Positions 1 through 12,500 of a stretch of DNA of 64,000 nucleotides are shown one piece after another (the stretch's first letter is position 1; the number at the start of each line of letters is the position of its first letter). The stretch spans positions 13,784,001 through 13,848,000 of the forward strand of contig NC_057916.1 of the NCBI RefSeq assembly GCF_018873765.1. The letters run 5' to 3'. This DNA is from Telopea speciosissima. Its lineage: Eukaryota; Streptophyta; Magnoliopsida; Proteales; Proteaceae. A model generated the notes under the pieces. It ran no database searches, was not told the DNA's origin, and saw only the letters and a program-made list of their open reading frames with translations. The translations under genes were made by a program, and so were the position numbers.

Positions 1-1706
1 TCCTATTTTAATTCTCTGTGAAACATGATTCTCTAAATCAATAGTACCTTAAGGCTATGTTTGGAAACCAAGAAAAGAAAAAATTGAAAAAAAAATTTTA
101 ATTTGAGGAGAGAGATAGACACATAAACCAATGATTGTATCATCATGTTTTTTGTCTTATAATATTTTTTTCTTATCTTGGCTTCCAAACATAGCCTGAG
201 TAAAATATATAACACCCTGGAAGAAATGCAATAATTTAGCATAAATGTCACTAATTTTCCCACTATATTATAAACTATAGAAGCTGCTGCATGTAAAAAT
301 CCAAGTACTCCATACCCAGTAACCTGGGTTGAACAATCTGCTCCCATGGATCAATTCTTCCACCATAATAATTTTCATCGCACCCATGGGGATGCCCCTG
401 CAGGACTTTTGCACACACACTTTAAATTGTACTCTTAACAATTGGATAGGATAAAGTATAAGAGCACACACACACAAATTTAAAAAAGGAAGAAAGAAAA
501 GAAAAGGCATTTACTACGGTGAATACAGGGTACTGATTGCTCTCTTATGCAGTTTAATATTGGATTTGGAAAGGAATACCTGAGGAATGCCTAATAAAGT
601 AACAATAGGAATAAATAAAGTTAAAATTTAATAAATTAAAATAACCAAGAAGTCTCCATTAACTGAGTCCAAGATACACAAATTCTCCTTCGAAGCGATG
701 GGTTTAATAAATAACAATTATAAGTTCACGGACTATGGGAGTGAAAAATCAGCACCTTAACACCCACCTATAGGGAGTTATATTCAAACATAACTAAATG
801 CTTTTGCTATTTAAAACATAGTGGCCACTATCTTTGCAGACGACATGTTAGAGCTTTCTCTAGGGCTTCTAGTGAGTCAGAAAATAACCATTCATAGTAA
901 CAAGAAAAAAACTCAAGTTTGATTTTTTATTAGAAGCATCAAACATTAATCTGGAAGCCAATATTCCCAAGGTTGTTTAATTTTATTTATTTATTTATAC
1001 ATATAAAGCTGATGAGTGGATGCATAGGCAGCAACTAGGCTCAGAACCAGGGTTATTAAACTCGGAATCAGGATCAGGATCAGGTTCAGCCGATTCTGTT
1101 CCGTTCACATTCTGAATCAGTTGGAAACTATCAGATTCTGCTGAACCCTAGAAACGGAGTGTGAAATGGCTGTTCCAGAACGGAAGGGTTCAGCCTCGGC
1201 TGATTCTGATCCAAATCGGCCAACTCAGCCAATCCGATTTCATTTTATGAAACCGTACTCGGAACCAATGCGCTTCATATATTGGCTTCTTTTTCTCATT
1301 TGAAGCTTAGAGAATATGCACAATCACTATCTTCAGGGTGCTCAGTCAGGGTTGGATCAGCATTAAATTGTGGACGAAGGGATGTAGACATGAGTCATGA
1401 TATCTCCACATGGAGAACTTAGCAACCTACCCAAAAAAAAAATATGTCTAGACCCCATTTCACTTATCAGGAAGGCAGTACTTAGGACTAACGTATGTTC
1501 TTTAGTCCTCAAAGCAACAATATAAAAATAAATATCATATAATCAATAAAAAAAAAATAAGGAGAGAAGGAAAGGAGCAAGAGTATATCACAAATGCGAG
1601 GTGAAAATAGGACTGCATGTGCAAAAAAAAGTATGACAAATACTTTTAGGATTAATAACCAGTTGATTACAAAATGCACATCACTGCCACAGAATATCAC
1701 TAGTAC
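1..1706. other. Intron sequence at left edge, no exon seen
   Basis: This stretch lies downstream of the second coding exon of the minus-strand gene at 1707-5784, so it should be intron 2 of that gene. I looked on the minus strand for the expected continuation and did not find it, so the next exon is probably outside the window. The stretch holds a small inverted-repeat element at 52-197 and a diffuse repeat at about 1045-1262, rich in GATTC/GAATC words, of a kind also seen near 45240, 49120 and 51970. Confidence 0.5.
52..197. mobile_element. MITE with AGGCTATGTTTGG ends
   Basis: The left end (AGGCTATGTTTGG at 52) is the inverse complement of the right end (CCAAACATAGCCT to 197), with an AT-rich middle and no coding sequence. 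A related but more diverged copy lies at about 50013-50147. The structure is that of a small non-autonomous DNA transposon; the superfamily is not clear. Confidence 0.55.
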
Positions 1707-4700
1707 CTCCGCTCCCTCTCGGCAAGTGCATGGTCTAAAATCACAGAATAAGCCAGGTCAGTTGTTGAAGGGGCTGCCAGATAGTCCTGCCACCAATAAT
1801 ACGCAACAAAGATGATCTGGTGAATCTAATGCACAGAGACAATGAATAGGCCACAGAAAAAAAAATAACAATCATGATCAAAGTATCAAACTAGGTTGTG
1901 AATGGCAAGTCACAGTGACCATCCTCATTTCCTTTTCTTTTTTTTTTTCTTTCAAGAAAGGTAACATTGTATTGATATATCTGAAAAAAGTAGCCAGCAC
2001 ACTCGGGAAATACAAAACTAACAGCAGTCCTTTTAGGACTCTTTACAAAAACATATCCCCCACTTTACAGAATTAAAGCTCCCAAAAAACCAATCCCATT
2101 GAACAAATTGCCCATGTACAAAATCCTCCCAATTATCCCATACCCCAGAGGTATTAACTCCTTACAATAAATTTAAACAACGGCACCAACCTCAGGGAGT
2201 ATCAAAGTTGAAAACAATAATAGGTGCTGATAATTAGATGAGATCTATAGAATATATAGATCCACAGAGGGAATCCGTTATGAAGCAGACCTAGTTCCCT
2301 ACCAAACTCTTTTCAGATGTCTACAATCTCAGGGGTGACAAGATAAGGGTGGAAATACACATCCTCAGTTTTATCTGCACACAAGTATGGGGCAAGATGC
2401 AATGGTAGGACTACATGGAGCTAATGCGATTCCCTAGCACCTGAATTCCTCAAGACCCGGGTGCTAACAGTAACCTAGGAGAAAACAGGGGTTACTGTTG
2501 TAGTTATTTCTTAATGGAATTGAATGTTGTTATTTCTTAATGGATGTAGTTATAGACTTGTTTCAAGTAAAAGTCTTACTTGTAGTGGGATGTGGTTACA
2601 AAGGAGTTATTAGGAGTTTTGTAAACATGGGAGGGGTAGTAGTTGTGTAACTACTGGTACCTTGTAAGCCTATTTATAGGAAGATAAAAAGAGAATCCAC
2701 AAGATTGGGAATTGCAACGATTACTCCAAGGAGTAGAAAGGTCGGCTTCCTACATTATGCCAAGAAAAGCCAATCCCTTTTCCCCCTACAATTCTATTTC
2801 TCCATCATCTTAACCCACCTATCCCAAGAGGTACATATCATCTAGTATTAGAGCCAGACATGGTGGAAGAACAAAGGCTTAGTAGGTTGGAGGCAAAGGT
2901 GGCAGCTCTTGTCAGTAGACAGGAGAAATTATGGGCAATGTTCACCCGCAGACCCGCTTTGAGCAGTAGGTAGCCGGTGGCAACGGTCGAAATGAGTCTA
3001 TTCGGGCCGAGCAAACCATTTCGGTGCTACCCAAACTGGACAAGCTTGAACTTCCCTATTTCAACGACAACAATGGTGAACTAGTTGTTCTTCATGTTGC
3101 AGCTAATAATTCAAGGACGAAAATTCAGTTCATAATAACAAGTTCACTTCCCCCTACGGTCCATCAACCAAAGCGCGAGAATCAAAGACCATGTTCCTTG
3201 ATTTTACTGGTAGAGCCACCATTGCACTTCCACCACATGGTCAGTTCAGTACGATACTTAGGAAGAGATCCTTCGATCATTTGGCTAGACTCCCATATGA
3301 TCCAAGCCCTAATAGTAAGAATCCCCAGCATTTTGTGGCTGCAAAGTTGGAGCCCCCTTATTCCAACATTCAAAAAGCGACAAAGAAGTTTCAATTCAGT
3401 GGCATTTTGACGTACAAGTTTCTAACAACGGAGGCCACTTTTGTTTGTCCTTGAGGACAAGGACAATTCAAAGGGAAAGAAAATGTTTTTTTATTTGTTA
3501 TTTCATTTCCTTAAGATATTATTCATAAATAAACAAATACCCCCTATTTGAATCCAATAAAAATAGTTACAAAATCATATTCCAAAAGAATATAAAGTCA
3601 AACCCTCAGTTCAAGAACAAAAACCGGATTTTTTGCGGTACGTGAAATTTTCAACTTTCTAATGCTGGGCCTGGGGGTTTTCTCAAATCTAAAAATTCCA
3701 TAAATCTTAATATAGAAAAAATATTTTCATTCAAAGCAATTTTGACAACATTCACGCACACCAAATAAGGTTTGATCGGAGCATAACTCCTTCAATATAA
3801 ATTAGATTTAAGCAATCTTGGATTTGTTAGAAAGCTGGTTTTGTGCTCTATCTAATACAAAAAGTCTCATGTAAAAATAAAATCATCTTAGAGAACAAGA
3901 ACATTTCTCTAAATCGATAGCAGCTTAATTACTTATTCATAAGATCATATTTTCTAAGAACAGTATAACCAAATGTGAGACTAGGTATACTTGGACAATA
4001 ACCAATTCCAAGAACAATATAAACCAAATGTATGTTTGTTTGTTTCAAACTTCCAATAGGTTGCTTCTTCACTTCTGTTGTCTTCTAGTTCTGTGTTGAT
4101 TTTTTATGACTTGATGTGGCTTAATATTGATTTTTTATGACTTGATGTGGCTTAATGTTGATTTTTTATGACTTGACGTAGCTTAATGTTGATTTTTTAT
4201 GATATAAGATACATACAGTAGCATACTAAATAATGTTAAAAAAAAGGGAAAATAAAAAATAACGCTCGGACGCGTTGGTCGCCTAGGTAGGCACCTTGTT
4301 GCCTAAGCGCTTAGGCACCCCACCACCATAGTTGTCAAGGCGTCGCCAAGGCATCAAGGAGCCTTGGTCGACGTGGGCACCTTGGTCGCCTAGGCGGGCG
4401 CCTTGGCCGCCTAGTTGGTGTCGCCTAGAATTTGGACCCTCTCCACCGCCTTGGGTAGCCGAGACGCCGTGACAACTATGCCCTCCACCGCCTTAGGTGG
4501 CCTTGCCGCCTTGACAACTATGCATGGTGGACTGAATGTAGTAATTTCTTAATGGATGTAGTTATGTATTTGTTTAAAGTAGAAGTCCTTGCTTGTAGTG
4601 GGGTGCAGTTACATAGGAGTTATGTAAACATGAGGAGGGTAGTAGTTGCGTAACCTCTGGTAACTACCTTGTAAGCCTATTTATGAGAAGATAATAAGAG

Positions 4701-5784
4701 AATCCACAAGATTGGGAATTGCAACAAATTACGCCAAAGAGTAGAGAGATTGGCTTCCTCCATTAAGCCAAGATGTCCAGCTTTGTCAGTAAAGCCAATC
4801 CCTTTTCCTACAATTTCTCTTCCTCCATCATCTTAACCCACCTATCCTAAGAGATAGGTATATCAGTTACTTTACCAAACTACATAAGCATTGCGCATGC
4901 AGTACTGCAAAGAGTAAAACCATAATGTTCCATTGAAGATATTTCCTCAGGTCCATTTCTACCCACTTCTCACACCAAATTTGGAAATGCAGCAGTTGCA
5001 ATATGGTAGGTTATTGCCCCAGGAAATATAACCAATTTGTAAGATCATCTTACACTTGGCAATGATTCCTAGAGACGTTCTCATTTTAAATGCAAGTACT
5101 AAAAAGAGGTTAAGTTACCCTTTTTGCTGGAAAGGGGGAGGAGAAAAAACACCTACGGATAAAAATATGAAACAAAATCAGAAATTGGAATAGGAAAAGG
5201 AAAATCACGAAACTCGCACCCAGTGCCCCTAAAAAAACGAGACCCACTGAAAATTGTGAATCACAAAGTAGCATTAAAAGCTCGATTCTTGGAATTAAAC
5301 TCCGAAGTTTTCAGAAAAGGAAACCACTCGGAATCCATCAATATACACAACGAAAAGTTACCATCTTCAGCAACAAATTCCAGAGCCAGTCCAGTCAATT
5401 GAAACAGAGACTTCCAATTAATCCCGAAATTTTTAAATCAATAAACATCCGTACAGACGTACTCCGACAAAACGATGTCTTGAAACCAATACACAACGGA
5501 TGAAATGGATTAGCAAGATCAACAGACAAGAATTAAGCAAAACAACATAAAGAAAGGACGGAATTACGAACCCGGAGAGTTCTAGCAGCCTCACAAGCAA
5601 CAGGGGAAAGGTTGACATGAATAGAAGTCGAAGACGAGGAGGAGGAGGACAAACAATCGGCAACCGCTTTTCGAAGGGGCTCAGGGGGTTTCTTCAAAGA
5701 CGAAGATCTCAGCCTCAGAGAAGTCATGCCAAACTGAAACCTCGCACTTCCAGGGCTTCGAGAAGGACTGTAGCTCGTCGACAT
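1707..5784 (-). CDS. Conserved plant protein, first two coding exons (partial gene)
   Basis: Exon 1 is 5572-5784 (71 codons, starting MSTSYSPSRSPGSARFQFG) and exon 2 is 1707-1786. The donor after exon 1 reads CGG|GTTCGT. Exon 2 is entered through GGCAG|GACTAT and left through GGAG|GTACTAG. The joined product reads ...EAARTLR-DYLAAPSTTDLAYSVILDHALAERER..., which matches my memory of a large plant protein of about 1,000 residues with a Ser/Pro-rich start. I cannot name its function. I chose the ATG at 5784 over one eight codons upstream because the family start begins MSxxYSPxRSPGS. Intron 1 is 3.8 kb and carries an LTR element. The leader above the ATG is rich in TC repeats. The remaining exons are beyond position 1. 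Confidence 0.72.
1936..2165 (-). mobile_element. 3' end of a LINE-like retroposon
   Basis: A T-run at about 1936-1952 (poly-A on the minus strand) is followed by sequence that on the minus strand reads as a typical L1-type 3' untranslated tail (ATCAATACAATGTTACC close to the poly-A). No coding part is seen. It lies in intron 1 of the left-edge gene. Confidence 0.4.
3489..3850. repeat. Dispersed repeat shared with the foldback at 12.5-13.4 kb
   Basis: This stretch inside the LTR element matches both arms of the foldback at 12505-13395, for example ATAACTCCTTCAATATAAAT and CTCAAATCTAAAAATTCCAT. It continues past the point where the foldback turns round. It is AT-rich with no coding signal. Confidence 0.7.
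4096..4205 (+). repeat. Tandem repeat, about 31-bp unit
   Basis: About three and a half copies of a 31-bp unit containing GATTTTTTATGACTTGATG lie in the inner part of the LTR element. Copies differ by one or two bases. Confidence 0.8.
4327..4480. mobile_element. MITE with CATAGTTGTCA ends, GC-rich core
   Basis: CATAGTTGTCAAGGCG on the left and CGCCGTGACAACTATG on the right form terminal inverted repeats around a core built of CGCC/TTGG words (GCCTAGGCG type). A second TGACAACTATG end lies at about 4512-4522. The family occurs again at 57666-57842. Confidence 0.65.
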
Positions 5785-6092
5785 CCCTCGATCTTTTTCT
5801 CTCTGCATTCTTCTCCCACCACTTGTTCTCTCTCTCTGTCTCTGAAACTTAATACGTAATAGTAAATCTCAAAAGCTTCTGTGTCGTTCTCTACATTTGA
5901 ACTGCTTGTGCGCACAGAGAGTGAGAGAGAGAGAGACAGAGATTTCAATTCTTTCGGTTGAGATGTACAATACTGAGTTTTCGGGGGTTACTAGTTGTTT
6001 ATTATTCTGGCAGTCTGGCACGGTTGGCGAATTAGTCATTTTAAAATGCTGAAAGACTGAAATACCCCTCTGCGATGGTACAACTCAATTGA

Positions 6093-6434
6093 AGGTGTCG
6101 ATCGGGCGGTTCCGTTCGGGTTCGGAACCGTTAAGGATTTTTTGACTCGTTTGTTGGGCTCGGATTCGGTTCGTTTTGTGTTGGCGAATTGGGCTCAGGT
6201 CTGTTCGTTTGGATGACGGGTATTAGACAGATTTCCTAGGGTTCAGGGATCGGGCTCAAGTTTTGGTTTGGCTTCGTTCTTATCGGTCGGGATAATCCGT
6301 GACCCATCGGTTTAGCCCAAATCGAGTCAAAACCAAATGTCACCCTTAATCATAAGTCTCGGTTCGATTTGGATCAGGCTCAATCGAGTCAGATCGGGTC
6401 ATTTTGACTAATTCGGTTTAAGATTTGACACCCA
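6093..6434. mobile_element. Small hAT-like non-autonomous element
   Basis: It begins AGGTGTCGATCGGG and ends GATTTGACACCC, giving imperfect inverted ends of the GGGTGTCAA type, and its inside is rich in CGGTTCGG/TCGGGTC words. The better-preserved element with an 8-bp target duplication at 32197-32820 has the same kind of ends. No 8-bp duplication is evident here. Confidence 0.4.
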
Positions 6435-7594
6435 AAAACTCAATCATACGAAGCTATGAACTCATTAAAGTCTTTAAAGTACCAAAATTACCTCATTATG
6501 ACTTAGGAGTCTAGGTGTGTCAACTGGTTTGGGCCAAATCAGTTTCGATCACCACCAATTCAATCTCTTTAGGTAACCCGGCCTTGTAGCTTAAGGTATG
6601 GATACGTTTTTATTCGGTCGGTCGAGGTCTATAATCAAATTAATAATAATCTGACTAATTGGGCTACAAACGAAATTTAAATAAGGTAGTTAGCTAATCG
6701 GGCCATAAATGAGATAGAGTCATGCTAAATTGGCTTAAATAGGCTATAGTTATTCTAAATTGTTGGTGAACGATGTCGGATGATCTTGGTCATAGTCGAG
6801 CTACGCCCAACATCCGACCATTTACTAACCAATTGGTCCTTTGTTGGACTTTAGCTGGTTAGCCCCAATCAGACCTATCATGAGTGCGGGCTCGCATTTG
6901 ACACATTAGGAGACAAAAGGTTTTATGCTTGACCGTGCACGGTGCAAATAAAACGCTGTATGGGGACAAAAGTTTAACTAACCCTAACTTCATGTGAGTG
7001 TTATGGTTTCAAGTTCAAAGGAACCTATTTGTACCTCCTCCATGAAAAAACTAATCGTATAATGGTTCACTTTTGCCTTAATCCCCAACCCCAACTCCGA
7101 TTAAATTTATTTAATCAAATTTATAAGTGTATTAATCCACTAAGTAATACTTTTGTTAAGTATTTAAATGATTATGATTCAGATATAGTACAGTCCACGG
7201 TGGCCAATCAATACTTTATGAAAAACCAAGAGACAGAAAAAGACACATTTTATCAAGAGATTTCCCTTAAATTTCTAATAAGGAACATTAATCATTTAGT
7301 CTTACAGTGACAAGGATGACTTTGATTCTCATGAGTCATGACCAAGAAGATCGCCAATTATTTGATAAAAAAATATTTCTAAATGAAAATAAATTTTAAC
7401 CTATGTATTAGCTTATATGACAGCACCTTAATTATAGGTCTTATCTAAAGCTCATAAGAAACTATGCTAAATTACTAACATCCATGCTGAAACCCAAAGG
7501 GGGCCGCGCGGGGGTTGGGATGGGTTTTTTTTTTTTTTTGGAGGGGGGGAAGGGAGGGGAGGGGGCGCATTGTCTATTGGGGTTGGGGGGAGGG

Positions 7595-8256
7595 GAGAGA
7601 ACTTGTGTGAGAGTATACACCCAATACCCAAACACATGGATGATGCCGTGCTCGATACACTCCTAGACAGAATTCTCCCCCCCCCCCCTCCTCCCACCCC
7701 CAAATGATGTCCTGCTTGATGCCCCCCCCGCGTGCTCTCCTATTGGCCTTTGGGCGTGTGCAGGAGTCACACTCCCGGACAAAGAACACTTCAAGAAATT
7801 GTGATATAAAGCCTTTGGAACAAAGAGGGCATTGAAGTTTGTTTCCTCTGGCATGTTGCAGCATAAAAGATTTTATCCTGATTGTTTCTCAATCAATCAA
7901 GATGAATTAGCTGGTACAGGGGGGGGGAGAGAGAACTTGTGTGAGAGTGCACCCAATACCCAAACACATGGCTGATGCCGTGCTCAATACACTCCTAGAC
8001 AGAATTCTCCCCCCCCCCCTCCTCCCACCCCCAAATGAAATGCCCAAATGATGTCCTGGTTGATGCCCCCGCGTGCTCTCCTATTGGCCTTTGTGCGTGT
8101 GCAGGAGCCACACTCCCGGACAAAGAACACTTCAAGAAATTATGATATAAAGCCTATGGAACAAAGAGGGCATTGAAGTTTGTTTCCTCTGGCATGTTGC
8201 AGCATAAAAGATTTTATCCTGATTGTTTCTCAATCAATCAAGATGAATTAGCTGGT
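7595..8256 (+). repeat. Tandem duplication, about 330 bp per copy, with G and C runs
   Basis: Copy 1 (7595 to about 7915) and copy 2 (7929 to about 8256) both run from GAGAGAACTTGTGTGAGAGT to AGATGAATTAGCTGGT and differ at only a few places, mostly in the length of C runs. A G-rich run precedes each copy. The inner words (AGGAGTCACACTCCCGGACA) resemble small repeats at 21964 and 63030. No gene is supported: open frames here are products of homopolymers. Confidence 0.85.
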
Positions 8257-8643
8257 TCCATATAGTTGAATCATCAAAGAAAAATTGAGAACTGCACTCA
8301 CCACAGAGTAAGTTTTGATGGATTAGGTATTTTTGATGAATGGTGGATTAGGTTTTTATTCATTTTTTGTGGGTCCCAAACATTTACAGAAAATATGCCT
8401 AAGATACCTCATGTTTAATATAATATGTTTGGCGTACTTCACATTTCATAAATATTATGCTTGGGTGCCTCATGTTTATTTATTTATTTTTTTTGGGTAG
8501 AGCTACCTCATGTTGCATAAAGTATCTTGTCTTTTCATATTCTCAATTTTACCACCACTTCCGCCAACTTTGCCGCCCAAACGTTACATCCTTCGATGCC
8601 CACTACAACGCCACTTCATCAATCCACTACTCACTCAAATCCT

Positions 8644-8797
8644 ATCCAGCACTCTGCCCGGGCTGCATATGCAGCACCAGACAGAATGAGGCATGAAAAG
8701 ACCGCCTCGGGCAAGGCGCTTGGGTAGAGGTGAGGTGATCTTTTCACGTCTCACTCTGTCTGGTGCTGCACATGCAGCCCGGACAGAGTGCTGCACA
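8644..8797. mobile_element. Inverted-repeat MITE with GGCAAGGCGCT core
   Basis: The arms CCCGGGCTGCATATGCAGCA and TGCTGCACATGCAGCCCGG, with ACAGAATGAGGC against the matching right arm, surround the core CTCGGGCAAGGCGCTTGGGT. The same core, with different arms, occurs at 24372, 24620, 31150 and 40685. Confidence 0.65.
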
Positions 8798-9594
8798 CTC
8801 CACTTTTGAAGGGACTCCTCCAGTCTTCCCCTTCACATCCCATCATCAGCAGAGCCCCATCGTTGTTTTTGCTCCACCAAAGGCCGTAGAGAGTCAGAGG
8901 GAAAGAAGATTGGAGATAGGTACCAGATACAAAAAAGAGAGGGCAGTGAGGGGGGAGGGGGAGAGTTGCAGAGGGCAACAACCAAACTCCATCGGAGGAG
9001 GTGGCGATGGTGGTTGTGGGGAGGAATTTAGGAGGTGGTGGGATGGGCAAAGTTGACAATATAATAAAAGGACAACCCAAACAATATATCAAACACAAGA
9101 TAACCTAGATATACTTTATACACCAAAGTCATCTATCTAAGCACACATTATCGTTTAGGTGATTTTTATGTAGGACTACACAGACCAGGGCCTCTATCAA
9201 AGAACTAAAACTAGCAGTCTATATAAATCAATGCACCAACAAACCAATGTTTCCAAGGGGGGTGAGGGAGATGTTTGAGGGAATGCTGAAAGTGAAATCT
9301 CGGAAAGATTCTTAATAAACCTTGCTCAACGTTGCAGTAAGAAAATACATGTTAATACATGTAACAAATTTAAAGCCTCCACTACCAGTAGAGCATCGAG
9401 TTCCCCAGGGTAATATACCTGTGGGAATTTGATGGTAGAAGAAACAGAGTTAAGAAATGAGGGCAGAAGAGAATGAAACAAGAAAAATTAAGACAACCCT
9501 CTTCTTCAAAATCTATGTACTTATAATCAGAATAATGAGATTAAAAAAAAATCATCTGCAAACAATTCCACTAACCAGATGCTTCAAACCCATG

Positions 9595-12500
9595 TCAATA
9601 CCTCCGGAGTCCATGGTCAAGCATCCGAGCTGAAGGGCATTCAAATGCAAGATGGCCCCTACCACCACAGTTGTTGCAGATGACTATTGCTACACAATCG
9701 CGGCTTATATGCCCTGGCTGGCCACAGTTGCGACAGATGATGTCACGGAAGGGGTCACTGACTATCTCCGATGCAAGACCTGACTTAGGGCATTGACGTG
9801 CCAAATGACCTGACACATTGCAAACGTTGCAGACAGGCTCATTAGGGCAATCACGGGCCAGATGACCAGTCTTGCGACAGTTGTTACATGCCTTCTCATT
9901 GGTGCAGTCAACCGCGATGTGGCCTGGCTTGTAGCAGTTATTGCAAAGCCTTAGGTCATATGGTGGTAGGCCTGAACCTGAGCATTCACGGGCCAAGTGT
10001 CCCACTTTCCCACAAACATGACAAATAGGGTCATTGCTGCATTCACTAGCAACATGCCCTGGTTCCTTGCAGTTCCAGCATATAGTTTTTGCAGTACACT
10101 CTGCGGCAATGTGACTGACAAAAGAGAAATCAACCATATTATGGGGTTACTTCTTTCTGCAGATAGAGTAAAACAGAGGGGGGGAAAAAGGGTGTACCCA
10201 ATGCATGAGGCTCCCGCCACTGCAGGGTCTGGGAAGGGTCATAATATACGCAGCCTTACCCCTGCTTTCGCAGAGAGGCTGTTTCCAGACTCGAACCCGT
10301 GACCACTTGGTCACAATGGAGCAACCTTTACCGTTGCACCCAGAATAATTTTATACAGAGTGAGGGCTTTATTCTAAGTGAATCAAAAAGACAGTGGGGC
10401 ATGGCAAACTGATCGGTAGGCCACACAAGCTGTCATTCAATTTGAACACAAGATATTGGTTCTTTCAACATTAAGGATCATACACCAGGACACCAGGTGG
10501 TTTATAGCAATCCAACAAGGGTCCAGTAACCAATATTCCAAGTTAATGTAAGACAAGTGAAAGTCATGAATTTTCAGAAGTGGATAACGGATATAAGTCA
10601 AGGGCATACATTTTTCAGTCTATGACAAACAAGGAGTTAAAAAACTAGTACACATACATTGGAATTTATTTACTAGAATAGTGATGTGCAAATACTACAA
10701 CATCCATGCAGGAATAGGAAGTCCATAACTATCACTTCAATGTATCCGTCACTCTCATCAGATCTCATGAAGTACATACCTAATCTTTTTTATATTTAAA
10801 TCAACACAATTATATTATTTTCGACATGAAAATTTTGGGATGATCAGTCCAATGGCAGCTCCCACCAGCCAAGGCATGTTATGTACTTATGTGCATAGTT
10901 CGAGAACTCGTGAGACCTCAGCGAGATCTCAGATTGGCCCATGGAAATGACCCATCTACTATGTATTTACTTACCTAACTCGACAAAATTCGACATTTCT
11001 CGATGAGATCTCGGGTTGACCCATGGAAATGACCCATCTACTATGTATTTACTTACCTACCTCGACAGAACTCTTATATGCTTGCTGTGGAGCACTATAT
11101 GCAACATTACAACAACACTATGTCTTGGGAAGGCTATGTGACACTAGCGGGGACTGAATAATTGATTCAAAGTCATTTTATGTGATGATAGTTGTAACAC
11201 TGTTAAACAGTTTGATGTATCACCTTAACATTTCTAATTCTTATTTAAGTTGTTTAGCTATTAATTGAATGTTTTGTTTGCTTTCGATTACTAGATTGTG
11301 TGTAGAGTAGGGTATTTTAGTACGTCATCGCCTACCAACCTATGGTCCGAATTGGAACTCATATTTGGACTTTGTTTTTGCAAAATCTGATAATGCCATT
11401 GTGTTTAAATGGCCTAAAATAGGCTGAATACCAAGTTTCGGACCCAAACTAGGTCCAAAACCCACCAAGTTGAGGCTTCGAGTCGGAAAAAAAAATGCAC
11501 CAACTCGGCAAGATCTCGACTCGACTCGGTTTTTCCAAGGGCTGAGTTGGTACCGAGACCCGAGTTTTAGTACCTTGCTTATGTGTATACATGATCATAG
11601 TAAAAGGTTTGACCGTTTGACAAAATTTCACGAAATATTTCAGTTTTGACAGATGTCGAGATGAAATCTTGAATGAAATGCAAAGAATGCAGAGTTACCA
11701 GTTGAAATTTAGATTGTTTCATCTAAATTTCAACGAAATGTATCATTTCAACTAAAACGATACATTTGCTTGACATAAAACCCAAATTCTGAACAAAGTG
11801 GGAACTTTGCTGATTTTGACAGGAAGGGTGGGGAAAACTTGAGTTTTTGTGATTTTTTACCAAATCACTCTCATGCAAGCATGGAACAAGTTGTTGTAAT
11901 GGAACGCATCGGAAAAGATGATTCGATCCTGCCCAGAACTCGATGGTAATAGGACTCTAGGATGGGCAGAGGGATGACTTGCTTGTATTCTTGAATTCCA
12001 CATCTTTGACTCTTAAGGGCTTCACTATTGTTTAGAGGGGCCTAAAATAAGGGTTTCACTATGTATATGATAATGTGCCCCACGTTAATGTATGTGAATA
12101 ATGACAGACAATGGAAATTTCATTCTTTGCATATGGAACAATTATGGGTTCATGTAGCAATTCCAGGAAAGGTATGAGAAATATAGCAAAAACTGGATGA
12201 AAAAGAAGACAGAAAATTCAGAGTAAATTTAGGTTGACAAACAACATTTCTATATAAAGGAAAACCATTTGATCTATGGGAAAGTAATATTATTTTAGAA
12301 AGGGGCAAAAAATCATAGTTCGAGAACTCGTGAGATCTCGCCGAGTTTCTCGGTTTTTTGAAATCCCGAGACAAGACTGTCTACGAGTCTCAAAATGTCA
12401 ATATCTCGGCGAGATCTCGGATCTCGGTTTGACATAGGAAAATGCCCATATAGGTCCTTTATATGAATGCCAGATCTCGAGATCTTGCTGGAAATTCAGA

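Larger units (their letters stand above)
2496..4865 (+). mobile_element. Broken non-autonomous LTR retrotransposon in an intron
   Basis: Two long terminal repeats, 2496-2840 and 4533-4865, are clearly homologous and both run from TG to CA. The element is flanked by a 5-bp target duplication GTTAC (2491-2495 and 4866-4870). Just inside the left LTR is TATTAGAGCC, close to the usual initiator-Met primer site. The interior (about 1.7 kb) holds a gag-like remnant at about 2861-3130 (PKLDKLELPYF resembles Ty3/gypsy gag starts) and no recognisable pol. It is broken and much too short to be autonomous. The left LTR also carries a short internal duplication. The differences between the LTRs point to an old insertion. 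The family assignment to Ty3/gypsy is weak. Confidence 0.75.
5785..9594. other. Intergenic repeats between two same-strand genes
   Basis: The first 200 bases are the likely leader and promoter of the gene starting at 5784 (TC-rich on the minus strand). The rest holds a hAT-like element (6093-6434), AT-rich single-copy-looking sequence (about 6500-7460), a 330-bp tandem duplication (7595-8256), a MITE (8644-8797) and purine-rich DNA (about 8880-9050). The last 300 bases should include the 3' UTR of the zinc-knuckle gene. I see no supported coding sequence. Confidence 0.6.

Noticed and set aside
7467-7864. Overlapping open frames on both strands rich in Gly or Pro
   Set aside because: They are produced by G and C homopolymers in a tandem repeat and have no homology or splice logic.
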